Origin: Armatimonadota bacterium
GTDB taxonomy: Bacteria; Armatimonadota; Fervidibacteria; Fervidibacterales; Fervidibacteraceae
Assembly (NCBI GenBank): GCA_026419315.1
Contig: JANZZQ010000086.1
Coordinates: forward strand, 1-5,334
Direction: 5' to 3'
Length of the DNA: 5,334 bases
Shown here: one piece after another, positions 5,316-5,334 of the stretch
How positions within the stretch are numbered: the first letter of the stretch is position 1
Layout: the number at the start of each line of letters is the position of its first letter
The notes under the pieces: generated by a model
What the model was told of the DNA's origin: nothing
Seen by the model: only the letters and a program-made list of their open reading frames with translations
The model's database searches: none
Position numbers and translations under genes: made by a program

Positions 5316-5334
5316 CTGTCTCTTATACACATCT
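5316..5334. other. Tn5/Nextera mosaic-end adapter remnant (artefact)
   Basis: CTGTCTCTTATACACATCT is, base for base, the 19-base Tn5 mosaic end used in transposase-based library kits, and it sits exactly at the window's right end. It should be trimmed. Read from the other strand it encodes the peptide MCIRDR, a well-known false N-terminus in databases. Confidence 0.96.

Noticed and set aside
5042..5332. Minus-strand open frame beginning MCIRDR
   Set aside because: Its start codon and first residues are encoded by the Tn5/Nextera adapter, and the rest crosses the hairpin cluster and the end of a real gene.
1..5334. CRISPR array, tRNA, rRNA, integrase or transposase gene
   Set aside because: I searched by eye on both strands. 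There are no regularly spaced direct repeats, no cloverleaf-like RNA, and no mobile-element protein motifs. The Tn5 end is a library adapter.

Overview
The window reads as the end of a bacterial contig from a metagenome or a transposase-made library. The last 19 bases (5316-5334) match the Tn5/Nextera mosaic end exactly, so the right edge is an artefact and not native DNA. The genome is of intermediate GC, densely packed, with GTG as well as ATG starts and GGTGA or AAGGAGG ribosome-binding motifs. The taxon cannot be fixed from this sequence. My impression is a deep-branching, possibly thermophilic lineage of the Armatimonadota/Fervidibacteria type, held at low confidence.

Layout. Four genes run leftward on the minus strand. 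From upstream to downstream they are an epoxyqueuosine reductase (queG, 2867-4027), a winged-helix plus AAA+ ATPase of an uncharacterised family (1377-2687), a calcineurin-like metallophosphoesterase (579-1367), and the N-terminal 191 residues of a membrane-anchored M28 peptidase / glutaminyl-cyclase-like protein (573 to the left edge). The last three are spaced by 9 and 5 bases and very probably form one transcript. A 179-base gap with a candidate sigma-70-type promoter separates queG from them.

To the right, a 335-base divergent intergenic region (4028/4040-4374) holds a -10 element for queG and an extended -10 for the rightward gene. That gene (4375-5082) encodes a secreted protein with a signal peptide, a DxNxD FG-GAP/VCBS-like N-terminal part and a C-terminal bacterial SH3 domain. 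Beyond it, 5083-5315 has no credible gene. It holds a cluster of GC-rich hairpins, two of which carry a TTTA loop, resembling an interspersed palindromic (REP-like) repeat.

How the genes relate. QueG performs the last step of tRNA queuosine synthesis and has no other queuosine gene beside it. The ATPase-phosphoesterase-M28 cluster is the least explained part and the best candidate for unknown biology. I see no CRISPR array, RNA gene, integrase, transposase gene or defence system.
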